This document shows, one piece after another, positions 10,053-18,394 of a stretch of 38,703 bases of DNA (the first letter of the stretch is position 1; every line of letters begins with the position of its first letter). The DNA is taken from the IMG/VR virus record IMGVR_UViG_3300033148_003971, positions 1-38,703 of that record; one strand, written 5' to 3'. The notes under the pieces were generated by a model. It saw only the letters and a program-made list of their open reading frames with translations, had not been told where the DNA came from and searched no databases. The position numbers were made by a program, and so were the translations under genes. Source of the stretch: a virus.

Positions 10053-10690
10053 TATAATTGAGATTCAGGGTAAGCGTCGTCAGCCTTCATTACATTTTCC
10101 TCAAGAGTTTCGGTTCGTGAGTAATATTGACTACACGCAAGTAAATACTCTTGATATATTCGATCCATTTCATCCTTTCTAGTATCTGTATTCAAAAACG
10201 CTGGATAAGCCCAGAAAATAGGTGTGAAGTCGTCTTTTAGCCAATCAGGGGCTTCATCATCGTCATATAGAACTTGTGTAAGTTCAACGTGTTTCGGAGA
10301 CTCATAATACACTTTGTAGGTTCCGTTTGCTGACTGGTCAAATCTTATTTCGTCATCATCGTATTCAAAGGTCGTAAGACAACTTTCGCCGTAGCTGTTC
10401 AAAATCTTATCTGTTTTTTGCTTCAAAACATGGTATTCTTCAAATACAATCTTTTGAATAGGAGTTTTTTTAATAGTTCGAGTCTGTACGTGTTCTAAAT
10501 CATCCGTAACAGTAAAAGTCTCAGAACGCTCAATATTCGGTTTGTTTCCATCAACTCCCTGAAAAATCTTTGTCCAAATTCGGCGCGCCAAATCGTTTAC
10601 GTCGGCGATATATTCCCCTGTAGAATATTCATCTTTACGCAACTTCCCCTTCTTACAAGCTCGATCATACAAGTCTTTGAATGTTTGCAT
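10052..10690 (-). CDS. Putative head-tail adaptor (gp4 / tail-tubular-A-like)
   Basis: A protein of 212 residues, starting MQTFKDLYDRACKK. An N-terminal helix pair is followed by a beta-rich centre (TFEYDDDEIRF, YKVYYESP) and a C-terminal helix (MDRIYQEYLLACSQYYSR). This helix-sheet-helix plan, its length, and its place between the capsid and the tail hub fit podoviral portal-docking adaptors. The stop overlaps the next ATG (TAATG). Confidence 0.55.
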   Translation of the reverse strand: MQTFKDLYDRACKKGKLRKDEYSTGEYIADVNDLARRIWTKIFQGVDGNKPNIERSETFTVTDDLEHVQTRTIKKTPIQKIVFEEYHVLKQKTDKILNSYGESCLTTFEYDDDEIRFDQSANGTYKVYYESPKHVELTQVLYDDDEAPDWLKDDFTPIFWAYPAFLNTDTRKDEMDRIYQEYLLACSQYYSRTETLEENVMKADDAYPESQL

Positions 10691-10703
10691 TTTAATTTAC
10701 TTA

Positions 10704-10727
10704 ATAGAACCCCCGAAGAGGCTCTAT
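10704..10727 (-). terminator. UUCG hairpin after the capsid gene
   Basis: On the minus strand a 10-bp stem (two G-U pairs) closes on a TTCG tetraloop, a few bases after the capsid stop. No T-tract follows. It may partly terminate transcription or protect the capsid mRNA 3' end, raising capsid output over the tail genes. Confidence 0.6.
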
Positions 10728-10734
10728 AAGAAAA

Positions 10735-11661
10735 CTAAGTCATTTTTTGCTTAGTTACAAAAGCTTTAACTGGTGTCGGCACAGTTGCTGTGTTCCAGAT
10801 TTCCGCTCCCATATTACGTTTTACTTCAACTACTGCATCAGCAGTTAGTAAATCCCCGCTATCTTCTCCCGCTGTCGTGAAGCTTGAAATTTCACGATCA
10901 AACTCTTTGATTTTATCGTCTCGATACGCATGAATTGGCGCACCTGCGATCCCGAAGATCATTTGTTTTTGATCTGCAAAAGAAGTGTTTGAATTAATAA
11001 CCCAAACCCCTTCAGGAGATTTGAACATGTTGACCATGTCGTCTGCGTTTCCTGTCGCTGTTAATTTGTAAGTATCGTAAACAACACGAATTGCTTTAAA
11101 TGCTGTTGAATCGGCGATTACAAACGGTTGTCCGTTGTACTTAGCTCTAATAACAGATCCATGCTCAACACTTGGCTTCCATCGGAATTGATTATTAGCG
11201 GCGATTAATGCCACATCAGCCATGAAGGTGTGAACGTTTGCTGCAGTTCCCAAGGCAATTGTTCCTGATCCCACGGTTGCGCCTGCTAAAACACCTACTG
11301 TAAAGTTTGTGTTTAGCTTTAAAGTAATCCCAGCAAGAATGTCCTCCTTGATTAAGGCTTTAAATCCTACCTCGTCTCCCATAAATTCATCCTCGCAATA
11401 ATCAACAGACAGATCTGTTTTATTATTTAATGAGATTTGCACATTACCAGGCGTCGCCGTCCCAATAGATGTTTTGCATGATAAACTATGATTTTTCGCG
11501 ACCGATGTTGAAATGGTTGGGACATCAAGTGTCCATGCTTTCGCTCGAACTACTGTTGTAATTGGCGAGAACACCCGCATTTTTTCAAATACTGATGCTA
11601 TTTTCGTTTTCAGCGTGCTATTCTGAATTAATGCTGTTGGCACTGCTCCTACTGTACTCAT
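10735..11661 (-). CDS. Major capsid protein
   Basis: A protein of 308 residues, starting MSTVGAVPTALIQ. It follows an acidic scaffold-like gene and precedes the adaptor. The helical N-arm, the beta-rich middle (DLSVDYCEDEFMGDEVGF) and the late domain with SFADQKQMIFGIAGAPIHAYRDD are the layout of HK97-fold capsid proteins. No cleaved delta domain is obvious; the separate scaffold would make one unnecessary. The call rests on size, order and general pattern. Confidence 0.75.
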   Translation of the reverse strand: MSTVGAVPTALIQNSTLKTKIASVFEKMRVFSPITTVVRAKAWTLDVPTISTSVAKNHSLSCKTSIGTATPGNVQISLNNKTDLSVDYCEDEFMGDEVGFKALIKEDILAGITLKLNTNFTVGVLAGATVGSGTIALGTAANVHTFMADVALIAANNQFRWKPSVEHGSVIRAKYNGQPFVIADSTAFKAIRVVYDTYKLTATGNADDMVNMFKSPEGVWVINSNTSFADQKQMIFGIAGAPIHAYRDDKIKEFDREISSFTTAGEDSGDLLTADAVVEVKRNMGAEIWNTATVPTPVKAFVTKQKMT

Positions 11662-11667
11662 TGTAAA

Positions 11668-11703
11668 TTTGGTTAATGTTAAGAGTTTTTGACACTAACC
11701 AAA
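11668..11703 (-). promoter_or_regulatory. Hairpin directly before the capsid start
   Basis: Two 11-base arms (TTTGGTTAATG and CACTAACCAAA on the plus strand, one wobble) surround a 14-base loop, ending about six bases before the capsid ATG. It may tune capsid translation or act as a processing site. The downstream arm contains the TTAACCAAA element seen before several other genes. Confidence 0.5.
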
Positions 11704-11713
11704 CGTGAGAGTT

Positions 11714-12301
11714 TTAATGTTCTCTATAACCTTCCTCTGAGAGCTGTCTTTCAGCGACAATCTTCATTTCATAATCTGTCTTGGGTTCTTTCCCAGACTT
11801 CTTATATTTTTCAGAAATGTCGTTGTTAGTTGCTCGGAGTTGGCCTTCATTTGCGTTAGCGTCGATCTCAGCCTCTGCGTCAAGTCCTGCTTGGATTGCG
11901 TCCATTTCAGCTTTAACACCTACTGAGCTGTACATATCTTCGAAGGATTTACCCTCGTTGCCTGGTAGATCTTTGTATTTATTCAGAACATCAGTTTGTT
12001 CTTGTGAAAGGTTTTTAACCTTTGCAAATACTCTGTTATCTACGTCTAACTCGCTAAGAGTTACTTGATTGGTTGGCGCTGCTTCATTCCCAGAAGCTTC
12101 AGCTAGTCGCTTAGCTTTAGCGGCTTTAGCTTTTTCGAGCCTACCAAGTTGGTCATGCAACACCTTCTCTTCTTGAGTTGGTTCGGCTTTTGCTGCTTTA
12201 TTTTCAGCTTCCAAAGCCTCTGCTGCCGCTGTAACCTTTGCTGGATCTTTGAGGTCTTCTGCACTCAATTCCTGCACCGTTGCCGTTGTTTCTTCTGTCA
12301 T
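11714..12301 (-). CDS. Putative scaffolding protein
   Basis: A protein of 195 residues, rich in Glu, Ala and Lys (AEALEAENKAAKAEPTQEEK, LEKAKAAKAKRLAEA), predicted helical and without hydrophobic core motifs. It lies immediately upstream of the capsid gene, the usual place for a scaffold, and the C-terminus is charged (EGYREH). The role is inferred from position and composition. Confidence 0.6.
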   Translation of the reverse strand: MTEETTATVQELSAEDLKDPAKVTAAAEALEAENKAAKAEPTQEEKVLHDQLGRLEKAKAAKAKRLAEASGNEAAPTNQVTLSELDVDNRVFAKVKNLSQEQTDVLNKYKDLPGNEGKSFEDMYSSVGVKAEMDAIQAGLDAEAEIDANANEGQLRATNNDISEKYKKSGKEPKTDYEMKIVAERQLSEEGYREH

Positions 12302-12387
12302 TTTAATTACGGGATTTTTACATCTCCCCAGATGGTTCTAAAATGTACTAATTAAGAGGTTTATGCGGATTTCCAATTTCCGATTTC

Positions 12388-12396
12388 ATTATAACA
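12388..12396 (-). promoter_or_regulatory. Extended -10 promoter before scaffold and capsid
   Basis: On the minus strand this reads TGTTATAAT: a perfect TATAAT preceded by the TGN extension, with no good -35. Transcription would start about 70 bases before the scaffold ATG, which could lift scaffold and capsid expression above the rest of the operon. Confidence 0.5.
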
Positions 12397-12413
12397 CTTG
12401 TTTAATAAAATTA

Positions 12414-12776
12414 CTATTTTTTATCTGCTGGTTGAGGATCAGCCTGTACTTCGTTCGCCTTTGCTAATTCCTCCGTTAATTCAGCATTTGCCCCATTCAA
12501 TCGTTCAACTTCTTTTTTAAGCTTCCCATTCTGCATTTTTAAGACAGTGTTTTCTTTTTTAATGTCCTCAAGTTCTACTGATGGAGTTTCAACTTTCTCA
12601 AGTCCTTCTAATTCCGCTTTCAACTTTGCGTTCTCCTCTTCAAGGGTGATCTCTTCATCTGATTTGCCCTCGAACTCAACGGTAAATCCGTTAATTACAA
12701 CATTATCTAACTCAGTAGCTCCCACAAAGGCGAGCATCTCTTTTTGTGAACTGAAAACTTTTTTTTGTCGTGACAT
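12414..12776 (-). CDS. Coiled-coil protein of unknown function
   Basis: A protein of 120 residues. After a short N-terminal globular part (MLAFVGATELDNVVINGF), residues 45-110 are heptad-like coiled coil (EEENAKLKAELEGLEK, KLKKEVERLNGANAELTEEL). It sits upstream of the scaffold in the head gene cluster. A head assembly or decoration role is possible; nothing more specific is visible. Confidence 0.55.
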   Translation of the reverse strand: MSRQKKVFSSQKEMLAFVGATELDNVVINGFTVEFEGKSDEEITLEEENAKLKAELEGLEKVETPSVELEDIKKENTVLKMQNGKLKKEVERLNGANAELTEELAKANEVQADPQPADKK

Positions 12777-12812
12777 TTTATAGTGATTATAAATAAAAAA
12801 TTACCTTAGGGT

Positions 12813-13124
12813 CTATTCCGCCAAAGAATAACCCTTCTCGAAAGCTTCGGCAGGAGAAAATGACTCATAGCCTTCATCGTAAACAACATAATAACCTCCG
12901 TTATATGGGCTGTGCTTGTCCATGTATTCGCCTGAAACAGTCACTGGCGAAATATCTTTATCAAACGGTATTAATTGAGCGTCTGGCGTAGGATCTCCCT
13001 CTTCTTTAGATATTTGGTTAATTGCTTCAATTTTAAAAGCCCTCACTTGCTTATGGCAATTATAAAGAGGCGCTTCGTTAGGACTTAAAGGTTTTTCCTT
13101 CTCTATTTCTGCTTGATCGCTCAT
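12813..13124 (-). CDS. Small conserved-type head-cluster protein
   Basis: A protein of 103 residues. CHKQVRAFKIEAI near the start and GGYYVVYDEGYESFSPAEAF near the end are the pattern of a small protein often seen near phage structural genes, where the second motif closes the chain. Biochemical role unknown. No Shine-Dalgarno; an A-rich stretch precedes the ATG. Confidence 0.6.
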   Translation of the reverse strand: MSDQAEIEKEKPLSPNEAPLYNCHKQVRAFKIEAINQISKEEGDPTPDAQLIPFDKDISPVTVSGEYMDKHSPYNGGYYVVYDEGYESFSPAEAFEKGYSLAE

Positions 13125-13148
13125 TTTTATAATATTAATAATTAAAAA

Positions 13149-13601
13149 CTACATATCATCTGCTATTCCCTTTGCTTCTGCATCTTTTTCTTTTTGCTTT
13201 AGGGCTAATTCTTCTTTTTTATCAAGAGCTAGTTTCGTGGCTTCTGTTAACTTGTCATTCGCCTGTTTAGCGTAAGTATTACGTAAATTCTCCATTTTCC
13301 CGCGAGCAAACGTAGTTACGTTGTTTCTGAATCTAACTAAGTTCGCTACCTCCTGAGCAGAACAACTGCCATCCGTTGGAATATCCTCAATTGAATACGC
13401 CATCCTTGTACCTTTTTCCCCCTCAATTTGGCACATATAACGAAACAACGCTTGAAAAGATCCTTTAACTAAGAACATTTCCTTTAGCGTCGCAACTTCT
13501 TCTTTCGTCAATTCTGCCTCCTCTGGATAATAGAATTGTTTAAGTTCTTTTTCGATTTCTTTTAAACTTTTCAATTCCGTTTTGATTTCGTCTTTTTGCA
13601 T
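13149..13601 (-). CDS. Helical head-cluster protein of unknown function
   Basis: A protein of 150 residues, mostly helical and charged (MQKDEIKTELKSLKEIEKEL at the start; KEELALKQKEKDAEAKG at the end), with a small globular centre (FQALFRYMCQIEGEKG). It lies in a colinear block between the portal and the scaffold. Function not recognised. Confidence 0.55.
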   Translation of the reverse strand: MQKDEIKTELKSLKEIEKELKQFYYPEEAELTKEEVATLKEMFLVKGSFQALFRYMCQIEGEKGTRMAYSIEDIPTDGSCSAQEVANLVRFRNNVTTFARGKMENLRNTYAKQANDKLTEATKLALDKKEELALKQKEKDAEAKGIADDM

Positions 13602-13604
13602 TTT

Positions 13605-13787
13605 TTATACTTTATTAATTAACAAACTTTTTAAATACTCAAATTTATTAAACATCCCTTTAAGGGGATCTTTCTTTCCAACGTCTCCCATAGACTTTGA
13701 AAAACAATGTGTAAAGGGCTTTCGCCTTTGTCTCTTTGGGGTTACAATGCCCTGACTTCTTTTTGATTTAGTTCTATCGTATTTCAT
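13605..13787 (-). CDS. Small basic protein
   Basis: A strongly basic protein of 60 residues (MKYDRTKSKRSQGIVTPKRQ). Its ATG overlaps the portal stop by four bases, suggesting coupling to the portal. Its charge would suit nucleic-acid contact inside the head, but no family was recognised. Confidence 0.55.
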   Translation of the reverse strand: MKYDRTKSKRSQGIVTPKRQRRKPFTHCFSKSMGDVGKKDPLKGMFNKFEYLKSLLINKV

Positions 13788-15454
13788 CTTATATCATTAA
13801 TAAATTCAGTAATTTCCAATTCATCCAATCCTAGATTTTTTGCCTGCCTCTTCATAATACCAATGTATTTAGGATCGTCAAGGATCTGTGGGTTTGCCAT
13901 ATATCGTTCTTCAATCCCATTGAAAAATTCAGTCTTAACTTGTCGTGATACTTTTTCACCAGAAACGACAATCTGAATTGCCTTAACATCTTCACGTAAC
14001 GCTTCAAGCATTTCTTTTGAGATGATCTTTTTGTCATTCTTAAACTCTTTTCTTAGTTTGACTTCCTCATCTTGTAATTGTTTTTGAACCTCTCCTGGCT
14101 CCATCCCTTGACCGAGCAATTCAGCTTGTTTAACTGCTAGTTCAAAATCAATGATATTCTTTTTTACTACGTTCCATTCTGTAGGATTTAGATATTTCTT
14201 TACATTGTCCTCTGAACTAAACACCTTCAAGATATATGGCAAGATATAATTTGTATATTCATACTCAGAAACTCTGGCATAACGTTTTTTTACGTCTTTA
14301 TGCACACTTGAGGCGTTTTCTGCTAAAGATTGGATTGCTATTCCTGAAGTATTAGCCCCAAGAGTTTTAGCGTCTCCATTTAAAACCTCTGGAACATTTA
14401 ACATTGTCTGGTAAAGTTCTTTAGTTTGTCCTATTTTAGTCATAAGCTCATTTAATTGAGCCTGTCCATCAATCCTGACTGCTTGAGGGATATTCTCAAG
14501 ATCTGTAACAGGAATAATCAAACCTGTTTTTAAGTTTTGGATCTGTTTGTTTTGGACTTTATCATTTTTCCCATCTACTTTTTTTGCCAAAACCAATTTA
14601 GAAGCAATCGCTTCTACTTCATTATATCGCTCTCTAGCTACTTTATTTTGAACAACTACGTTCATAATCTTTTCAAATACCCCACGCCCTGGGGCTTCTG
14701 AAAACCCTCGTCTATATTCATGTGAATACATTGTGAAAGCCATTCCTTTTGGTCTATCTCCCTCTAAAAACACTAGATTATTAAGAATGTCCACAATATA
14801 CATATTCTCTTTGTCCACATATTGGAAGAGATCAATTCTTTTACCTGTTTTCTTCTCTAAATCATCTTGATAGATATTTTCTAAATCTGTCCTAGCTTCT
14901 TGTTTATATCTTTCATTATCCACGACTTCTTGAACAGTCCTATTTATTTTGATAATCTTTGGTGATTCCGTGAAATTGTGCAAATTCCAGATAAGCCTTT
15001 GAGGTGATAAATGTTTATGCTTTTGAACACCTTTAACCTGATAAATCATCTTATAACCCGAACCGTACCAGTTCGCGTCATCTGTCACACGTTCTTGAAC
15101 TTCAGTCCAATCATTATTAATCGTGAGAGCTTTTCTGTTCGCCGCTTTGGCTATATATTTAGCCAATTCAGAATGACCCTCGACAATAAATCCTAATTCT
15201 TTAAAATCAATTCTAGTTTGCTCATTAATTTTTGTAATAGTATCCAAGAAATCCGCAACAAAATTATGTGGATTCTTTTCATCCATCAAATCAGGGTTTT
15301 TCGCGTCCACTCCGTGCAGATACAAATAAGCAATATTGATAAACTTGTAATATTGAAACCTATAGCCAAGGTTTCCAACCTCAAGGCTCCCATTCTCCCA
15401 TTGGTTAACCAATGCTTTTGTTTCTTCGATTATCTTTTCGTCTTTTTCTGTCAT
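13784..15454 (-). CDS. Portal protein
   Basis: A protein of 556 residues, a normal size for a dodecameric portal. It has an N-terminal helical and beta-rich wing (NNDWTEVQERVTDDANWYGS, FTMYSHEYRRGFSEAPGRGV), central helices (ARERYNEVEAIASKLVLAKK, IGQTKELYQTMLNVPEVLNG) and a charged C-terminal tail. GANTSGIAIQSLAENASS resembles the stem and crown segments of SPP1-type portals. Placement near the terminase genes agrees. The two short plus-strand genes separate it from the large terminase. Confidence 0.7.
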   Translation of the reverse strand: MTEKDEKIIEETKALVNQWENGSLEVGNLGYRFQYYKFINIAYLYLHGVDAKNPDLMDEKNPHNFVADFLDTITKINEQTRIDFKELGFIVEGHSELAKYIAKAANRKALTINNDWTEVQERVTDDANWYGSGYKMIYQVKGVQKHKHLSPQRLIWNLHNFTESPKIIKINRTVQEVVDNERYKQEARTDLENIYQDDLEKKTGKRIDLFQYVDKENMYIVDILNNLVFLEGDRPKGMAFTMYSHEYRRGFSEAPGRGVFEKIMNVVVQNKVARERYNEVEAIASKLVLAKKVDGKNDKVQNKQIQNLKTGLIIPVTDLENIPQAVRIDGQAQLNELMTKIGQTKELYQTMLNVPEVLNGDAKTLGANTSGIAIQSLAENASSVHKDVKKRYARVSEYEYTNYILPYILKVFSSEDNVKKYLNPTEWNVVKKNIIDFELAVKQAELLGQGMEPGEVQKQLQDEEVKLRKEFKNDKKIISKEMLEALREDVKAIQIVVSGEKVSRQVKTEFFNGIEERYMANPQILDDPKYIGIMKRQAKNLGLDELEITEFINDIR

Positions 15455-15501
15455 TTGTTCTAATTTTACAACTTTTTAATAAAAACTACAAATAATAAGA
15501 T

Positions 15502-15554
15502 GAAATGTTGAAATGTTTGACAAAACATCACAGATAAGCATAGTATCTGTGATG
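15502..15554 (+). promoter_or_regulatory. Promoter with nested palindromes, near-leaderless
   Basis: GAAATGTT is repeated in tandem (15502-15517). A perfect -35 TTGACA (15517-15522) sits inside the palindrome ATGTTTgacaAAACAT (15513-15528). TAGTAT (15541-15546) can serve as -10. The perfect 11-bp inverted repeat CATCACAGATA / TATCTGTGATG (15526-15554, 7-base loop) covers the -10 and ends on the ATG of the next gene. Transcription would start at or beside that ATG. An autoregulated operator is the simplest reading. Confidence 0.6.
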
Positions 15555-15845
15555 ATTAAACTTACATATAAAGAAGTCGCAAAGCTAATTAACAGATCAG
15601 GCGACTACACCCGACAGCTTTTAGCAAAGGATTCAGTCTCGATGAATAATATGGAAGGGGTTATTGATTTCATTTGTCGCCATAGAACATCTAAAGGAGA
15701 ATGCTCGATCGTAGACCTAAGCACTGTAGAAGGTGTGAATGATTTTCTTGCAGACGTGAGAAAAATTGCTGACAATGACGCGGGAATCTCGTTTAGATTG
15801 CCTAAAAATATTAGGGATCTTAATTCCAGAGAATTACTCCTTTAG
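15552..15845 (+). CDS. Putative HTH regulator
   Basis: A protein of 97 residues if started at the ATG that closes the palindrome; an upstream ATG at 15513 would place the palindrome inside the gene. MIKLTYKEVAKLINRSGDY looks like a helix-turn-helix (helix KEVAKLI, turn NRSG, helix DYTRQLLA). The N-terminus resembles the tiny proteins at 22775 and 19340. Opposite in direction to the surrounding head genes, it is probably a separately controlled regulator. Repressor or activator activity is inference. Confidence 0.6.
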   Translation: MIKLTYKEVAKLINRSGDYTRQLLAKDSVSMNNMEGVIDFICRHRTSKGECSIVDLSTVEGVNDFLADVRKIADNDAGISFRLPKNIRDLNSRELLL

Positions 15846-15884
15846 ATTTGCGATTTATTTATAACTATATTAAAAACAATTAAA

Positions 15885-16079
15885 ATGAAATATAGACACT
15901 TAGAATATGTAATTGAAAAACGTGGTGCAGGCAGTCTTTACTATGGATCAATAAGAAAAGAAAATGGTCAATTTTACATGATAGCGAAGGGCTCTTCGTA
16001 TGAACTTTGCGAAAAAGCCGTTGAGAAAGCGATAAATAAGAGATTTAATGAATTATTAGGAATCGCAAACTACAAATAA
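15885..16079 (+). CDS. Small protein of unknown function
   Basis: A protein of 64 residues, starting MKYRHLEYVIEKRGAGSLYY. Alternating strand and helix patterns (GSIRKENGQFYMIAKGS, then CEKAVEKAINKRFNELL) suggest a small folded domain. It follows the regulator at 15552 in the same direction, and its 3' end overlaps the end of the large terminase on the other strand by ten bases. Confidence 0.5.
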   Translation: MKYRHLEYVIEKRGAGSLYYGSIRKENGQFYMIAKGSSYELCEKAVEKAINKRFNELLGIANYK

Positions 16080-17362
16080 CTTTGCCTCTCTTCTACGTCG
16101 TCCATTTGAACGCCAACTCTTTTGCTGAAAATTTCACCGTTAAACCCATAACGTATTGCGTCCATAGGGTTTGACCATTCATGAATTGAATCATCGGGAA
16201 CATTGAGCAATTCACCGCTACGCTGCTGTTTCCAAGTGAAATTGTCGTAAGCTTTGATAGTTTTCTTACTTCTTCTTGTAATACTTATCTTCTGGCTTTG
16301 CACAAATTGAATACCTTGATTAACACTACCAGCCCCTTTCGTTGCTCCAATGATGTTAATTCCATAATCAGATATTTCATCAATACTTTTTGGCTCGGCA
16401 CTGTCCGCTATAACAAGCGTTTCTGGTTCATCGAGTGATAATAAGAAATCTGCTATGGTTTTATTACTTGCTCCTTTTCGATAAAATCTCTCGTCTATTA
16501 TGTAGCCGCCATTGTATTCATATATATCCTCAATAACAGTTGGATCAGTTGTAAACCCAAAATCAAGCCCTCTCTTAACAAGTCGCGCCTCAAAAGGTGC
16601 ATCATCAATAACTCGCCAACCTTTAAAAATCTTTCCAAAAACAACATCTGGCACTAACCCTTCAATAACATTGTAAAAATAATGCTTATTGGTTTTTTCG
16701 TATCGTTCATAATTAGCTATGGTTGACGGTGCCATATTCTTAATATTGTTTTTGTAATTCGTATTAATAAATAGCGTATTTTCTTGATACTCTGGCTTTA
16801 ATATTGGCATATTATACCCATCAATTACTTCTTCTAAATCAAAAAACTCCTTAATTATCCAGTGTTCGGCTGGTGGAGGATTTAACACTAAAACAATTGT
16901 AATTGGGGCTTTCATTGTTCGCAAAGAATCATCTAGCTGCATAAAGTCCTCTTTACTTATCTCGTCAGCTTCTTCGATGATAATGTCGGTATAAGCCGCC
17001 AAAGATTTCAACTTTGATTTTTGGTCTCCACTACTTTTTTTAAACCCAACCGCATTAATAGAATTCTTTCCATAATCAAAAACCATTGTATTGCCTGTGA
17101 CATTTATTTGGGACTCAACATGTTGCTCCTCAATCCTATCTTCTATTTCGCGAAATATTGAATTTCGAATATCGCCAAATATCAACCTCATAATTGCGCA
17201 ACGGAAATACTTTGGGGATAATAAATTAGCTAGTGCGTATTGACTCGCCACGGTTGACCGCCCTCCACCACGTCCACCCATTAAAATTACGTACCTATGC
17301 TTTCCGTTATTTTCAAAAAACGGTTGATATTCAGCTAGGACACTTTGGTTAACTTTTGGCAT
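16070..17362 (-). CDS. terL: Terminase large subunit
   Basis: A protein of 430 residues. The ATPase domain has a Walker A-like GGRGGGRST at residues 29-37, with Arg where the family usually has Lys. A Walker B-like IIIEEAD follows at 127-133. The RNase H-like nuclease domain has candidate metal ligands D267 (GLDFGF), D320 (LVIADSAEP) and D401 (NPMDAIRYG). This is the Terminase_3/Terminase_6 type that pumps and cuts DNA at the portal. It overlaps the small terminase candidate by 14 bases. Confidence 0.9.
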   Translation of the reverse strand: MPKVNQSVLAEYQPFFENNGKHRYVILMGGRGGGRSTVASQYALANLLSPKYFRCAIMRLIFGDIRNSIFREIEDRIEEQHVESQINVTGNTMVFDYGKNSINAVGFKKSSGDQKSKLKSLAAYTDIIIEEADEISKEDFMQLDDSLRTMKAPITIVLVLNPPPAEHWIIKEFFDLEEVIDGYNMPILKPEYQENTLFINTNYKNNIKNMAPSTIANYERYEKTNKHYFYNVIEGLVPDVVFGKIFKGWRVIDDAPFEARLVKRGLDFGFTTDPTVIEDIYEYNGGYIIDERFYRKGASNKTIADFLLSLDEPETLVIADSAEPKSIDEISDYGINIIGATKGAGSVNQGIQFVQSQKISITRRSKKTIKAYDNFTWKQQRSGELLNVPDDSIHEWSNPMDAIRYGFNGEIFSKRVGVQMDDVEERQSYL

Positions 17363-17648
17363 CTATGAATGTAATTGAATTAGCCTTAATCCCTACGTCG
17401 GCATTCCCTTTTCCATCTTCGCGGGCGCGCATTGGTTTAATAAAATTTGTCCATTTCTCTATCTTCTCCATGTATTGCTCCTCTGGCTTTTTCAACTCTT
17501 CTCCATCGGCAAGCTTTCTCATCTTTTTCGCATATTCATCTATTCCGCCGTCAATAATATCTAGAAAGAAAGCGTCCATTTTATCTTGCTTTTCCTTTCT
17601 AGCTTTAATCCCTTCTTTCCATAAGTCATTCCCTTTTTCAAATCCCAT
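17349..17648 (-). CDS. Putative terminase small subunit
   Basis: A protein of 99 residues, helical and charged, starting MGFEKGNDLWKEGIKARKEK, with a central IDGGIDEYAKKMRKLADGEE. It is the first gene behind a strong promoter and overlaps terL, as small terminases often do. No clear DNA-binding motif was identified, so the call rests on size and position. Confidence 0.5.
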   Translation of the reverse strand: MGFEKGNDLWKEGIKARKEKQDKMDAFFLDIIDGGIDEYAKKMRKLADGEELKKPEEQYMEKIEKWTNFIKPMRAREDGKGNADVGIKANSITFIDAKS

Positions 17649-17656
17649 GAGTATTC

Positions 17657-17704
17657 ATTGACTAAATATTGACTTGATTATAATACATCTGGGTTTAATT
17701 GCAA
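17657..17704 (-). promoter_or_regulatory. Late promoter with paired ATTGACT repeats
   Basis: Minus strand TTGCAA (17704-17699), 16-base spacer, perfect TATAAT (17682-17677). Around the expected start site the plus strand carries two ATTGACT copies at 17657-17663 and 17668-17674, exactly 11 bases apart. The leader to the small terminase ATG is about 20 bases. This probably drives the packaging and head genes. Confidence 0.65.
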
Positions 17705-17708
17705 GTTT

Positions 17709-18287
17709 TTATTTATTAGTTACTTGATAAAAAGGCAACCAAACTATATTCCCTTCCTCGTCTGGGATTGAGGAGGCTATTTCGTATTTATCCACATCTA
17801 TAAAATTAACCTCGTTAAGATGTTCTGTATCGGCAAATGACACTCTAAGAAGTCCGTCGTGAACCCCTCTTATTGAGACATACGACTCTTTGTTACACCA
17901 TGACTTGCGTCTTATCCACACCATGTCACAAGGGAATGTTTCGGCGGTGAATGGGGTGCGAATTCGTGTTTTACTTTCAAATCTCTTTGCACAATTTATA
18001 GAACAAAATTTGCCAGAATTCCTTTCGTGACCACTGCAAGCACAACATCCTAATATGCAACCGCATTCATCACATTTATATTGTTTTTTACTCTCTTCCT
18101 TTGGCTCAGAGAATTCCATACCCACAACAAATCCATTCTTAACAGTTGTTTTGCATGACATGTCTCCATCTTTTGAGCCAAGATCAAGTCCTGTGAAAAC
18201 CTTTTCTTCCTTTGGTTGTTCTATTTCGTTTTCAATTTTATGAATAGCCTTTGCTAGTTCGAATGTGATGTATTTTTCAGTTTTCAT
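17709..18287 (-). CDS. Cysteine-rich putative zinc-binding protein
   Basis: A protein of 192 residues from ATG 18287; a GTG at 18311 is less likely because it lies in an inverted repeat. A cysteine cluster near residues 75-105 (CDECGCILGCCAC, then CSINCAKRF) looks like a zinc ribbon or treble clef. The C-terminal half is beta-rich (MVWIRRKSWCNKESYVSIRG). It lies at the end of the leftward early genes, just before the late promoter. Function unknown. Confidence 0.55.
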   Translation of the reverse strand: MKTEKYITFELAKAIHKIENEIEQPKEEKVFTGLDLGSKDGDMSCKTTVKNGFVVGMEFSEPKEESKKQYKCDECGCILGCCACSGHERNSGKFCSINCAKRFESKTRIRTPFTAETFPCDMVWIRRKSWCNKESYVSIRGVHDGLLRVSFADTEHLNEVNFIDVDKYEIASSIPDEEGNIVWLPFYQVTNK

Positions 18288-18306
18288 TTCTCTAATTATT
18301 AATTGT

Positions 18307-18365
18307 CTCACTCGACTTAGCCGATATGCTGGATAAGAACCACTTTATTCCTTGCTTCGAGTGAG
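18307..18365. repeat. Intergenic 9-bp inverted repeat
   Basis: CTCACTCGA (18307-18315) and TCGAGTGAG (18357-18365) are perfect complements around a 41-base loop, in the gap before the cysteine-rich gene. It could form an RNA hairpin on the minus-strand transcript or bind a protein. Confidence 0.5.
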
Positions 18366-18394
18366 GATTTGGGGCAAGGGGGATATAGGCTTTA

